Shown here: positions 63,861 to 64,000 of the stretch, one piece after another
How positions within the stretch are numbered: position 1 is the first letter of the stretch
Layout: each line of letters begins with the position of its first letter
NCBI GenBank assembly: GCA_018242205.1
Contig: JAFECJ010000011.1
Coordinates: forward strand, 58,641 to 122,640
Direction: 5' to 3'
From: Pseudomonadota bacterium
Lineage (GTDB): Bacteria > Pseudomonadota > Alphaproteobacteria > Rhizobiales > Xanthobacteraceae
Length of the DNA: 64,000 nucleotides
Notes under the pieces: generated by a model
Told to the model about the DNA's origin: nothing
Database searches by the model: none
The model's input: the letters and a program-made list of their open reading frames with translations, nothing else
Position numbers and translations under genes: made by a program

Positions 63861-64000
63861 ATGCTGGGGCGGGGAGCGGTGGCCGGGCAAGGGGCGTCGG
63901 AGATGCGGCGCGGTTTTCCCTCCCCGGCGGTCCAAACCGCTCGGTCCCGATGCACCCGCTTCGTGTATCGCAGGGGGCACGTGACGATCTGTGTGAGCCA
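63861..64000 (+). CDS. Partial open frame at the right edge, uncertain
   Basis: From ATG 63861 a frame stays open to the window end and reads MLGRGAVAGQGASEMRRGFP then SPAVQTARSRCTRFVYRRGH. No family or Shine-Dalgarno is recognised; the sequence has the look of repeat-associated DNA. The region 63740-63860 before it holds no gene. Listed only as a possibility. Confidence 0.2.
   Translation, partial: MLGRGAVAGQGASEMRRGFPSPAVQTARSRCTRFVYRRGHVTICVS

Overview
The window is about 64 kb of GC-rich chromosome, almost fully coding, with short intergenic gaps. Gene content and order point to an alphaproteobacterium of the Hyphomicrobiales (Bradyrhizobium / Rhodopseudomonas / Pseudolabrys-like). The signs are fabD-fabG-acpP-fabF followed by an mltG-like start, rpsF-rpsR-DUF2232-rplI, cvpA-purF, a YfgM-like protein with der, an Rrf2 regulator with a CMD-fold protein, and palindromic intergenic repeats of the kind common in that group. 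This is inferred from protein resemblance and order; no rRNA or tRNA gene was found to test it.

Layout. 1-4.1 kb: fatty-acid synthesis operon on the minus strand, ending in a partial mltG. 4.3-7.3 kb: ribosomal operon rpsF-rpsR-DUF2232-rplI with a structured leader and a textbook terminator. 7.3-11.2 kb: a c-type cytochrome-like protein, a cyclopropane fatty acid synthase and dnaB. 11.4-18.5 kb: GMC oxidoreductase, alr, radA, cvpA-purF. 18.6-24.4 kb: GST, SDR, der with a lipoprotein and a YfgM-like partner, panB, NnrU-like protein. 24.5-29.5 kb: FAD oxidoreductase with a TctC-type binding protein, then prfC. 29.6-41.5 kb: accessory stress and regulatory genes, including an Rrf2/CMD pair, flavin reductase/LysR, an ArsC-like protein, DUF899, an HTH plus beta-propeller pair, LOG, a TagI-like glycosylase, VOC and a TetR-YciI-YghU operon. 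41.6-56.9 kb: guaA, an Aat-like transferase, RsmB-like methyltransferase with MAPEG, alpha/beta hydrolase, aldo/keto reductase, guaB, MFS exporter, a large TPR protein and rlmE. 57-61.6 kb: Ppx/GppA phosphatase and an orphan CoxL-like molybdenum subunit. 61.8-63.7 kb: a defence-like end, with an HNH nuclease carrying a putative PUA/EVE-like reader, a divergent 59-aa gene and a BrnT/BrnA toxin-antitoxin module.

Most of the window is housekeeping (lipid, purine, translation, replication and cell-wall functions). The accessory signal is in a few low-GC islets: 41.66-42.2 kb beside guaA, 57.09-57.7 kb between rlmE and ppx, and 61.79-62.95 kb. The 57 kb islet is flanked by two diverged copies of the ppx 3' end, which suggests how it arrived. 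The 61.8-63.7 kb segment is the best candidate for an uncharacterised defence locus. Palindromic repeat families recur in the gaps, and one copy appears to supply the ribosome binding site of an SDR gene.

All calls come from reading the sequence; no database search was run. Start codons were chosen from family resemblance and Shine-Dalgarno context and differ in places from the longest open frame.
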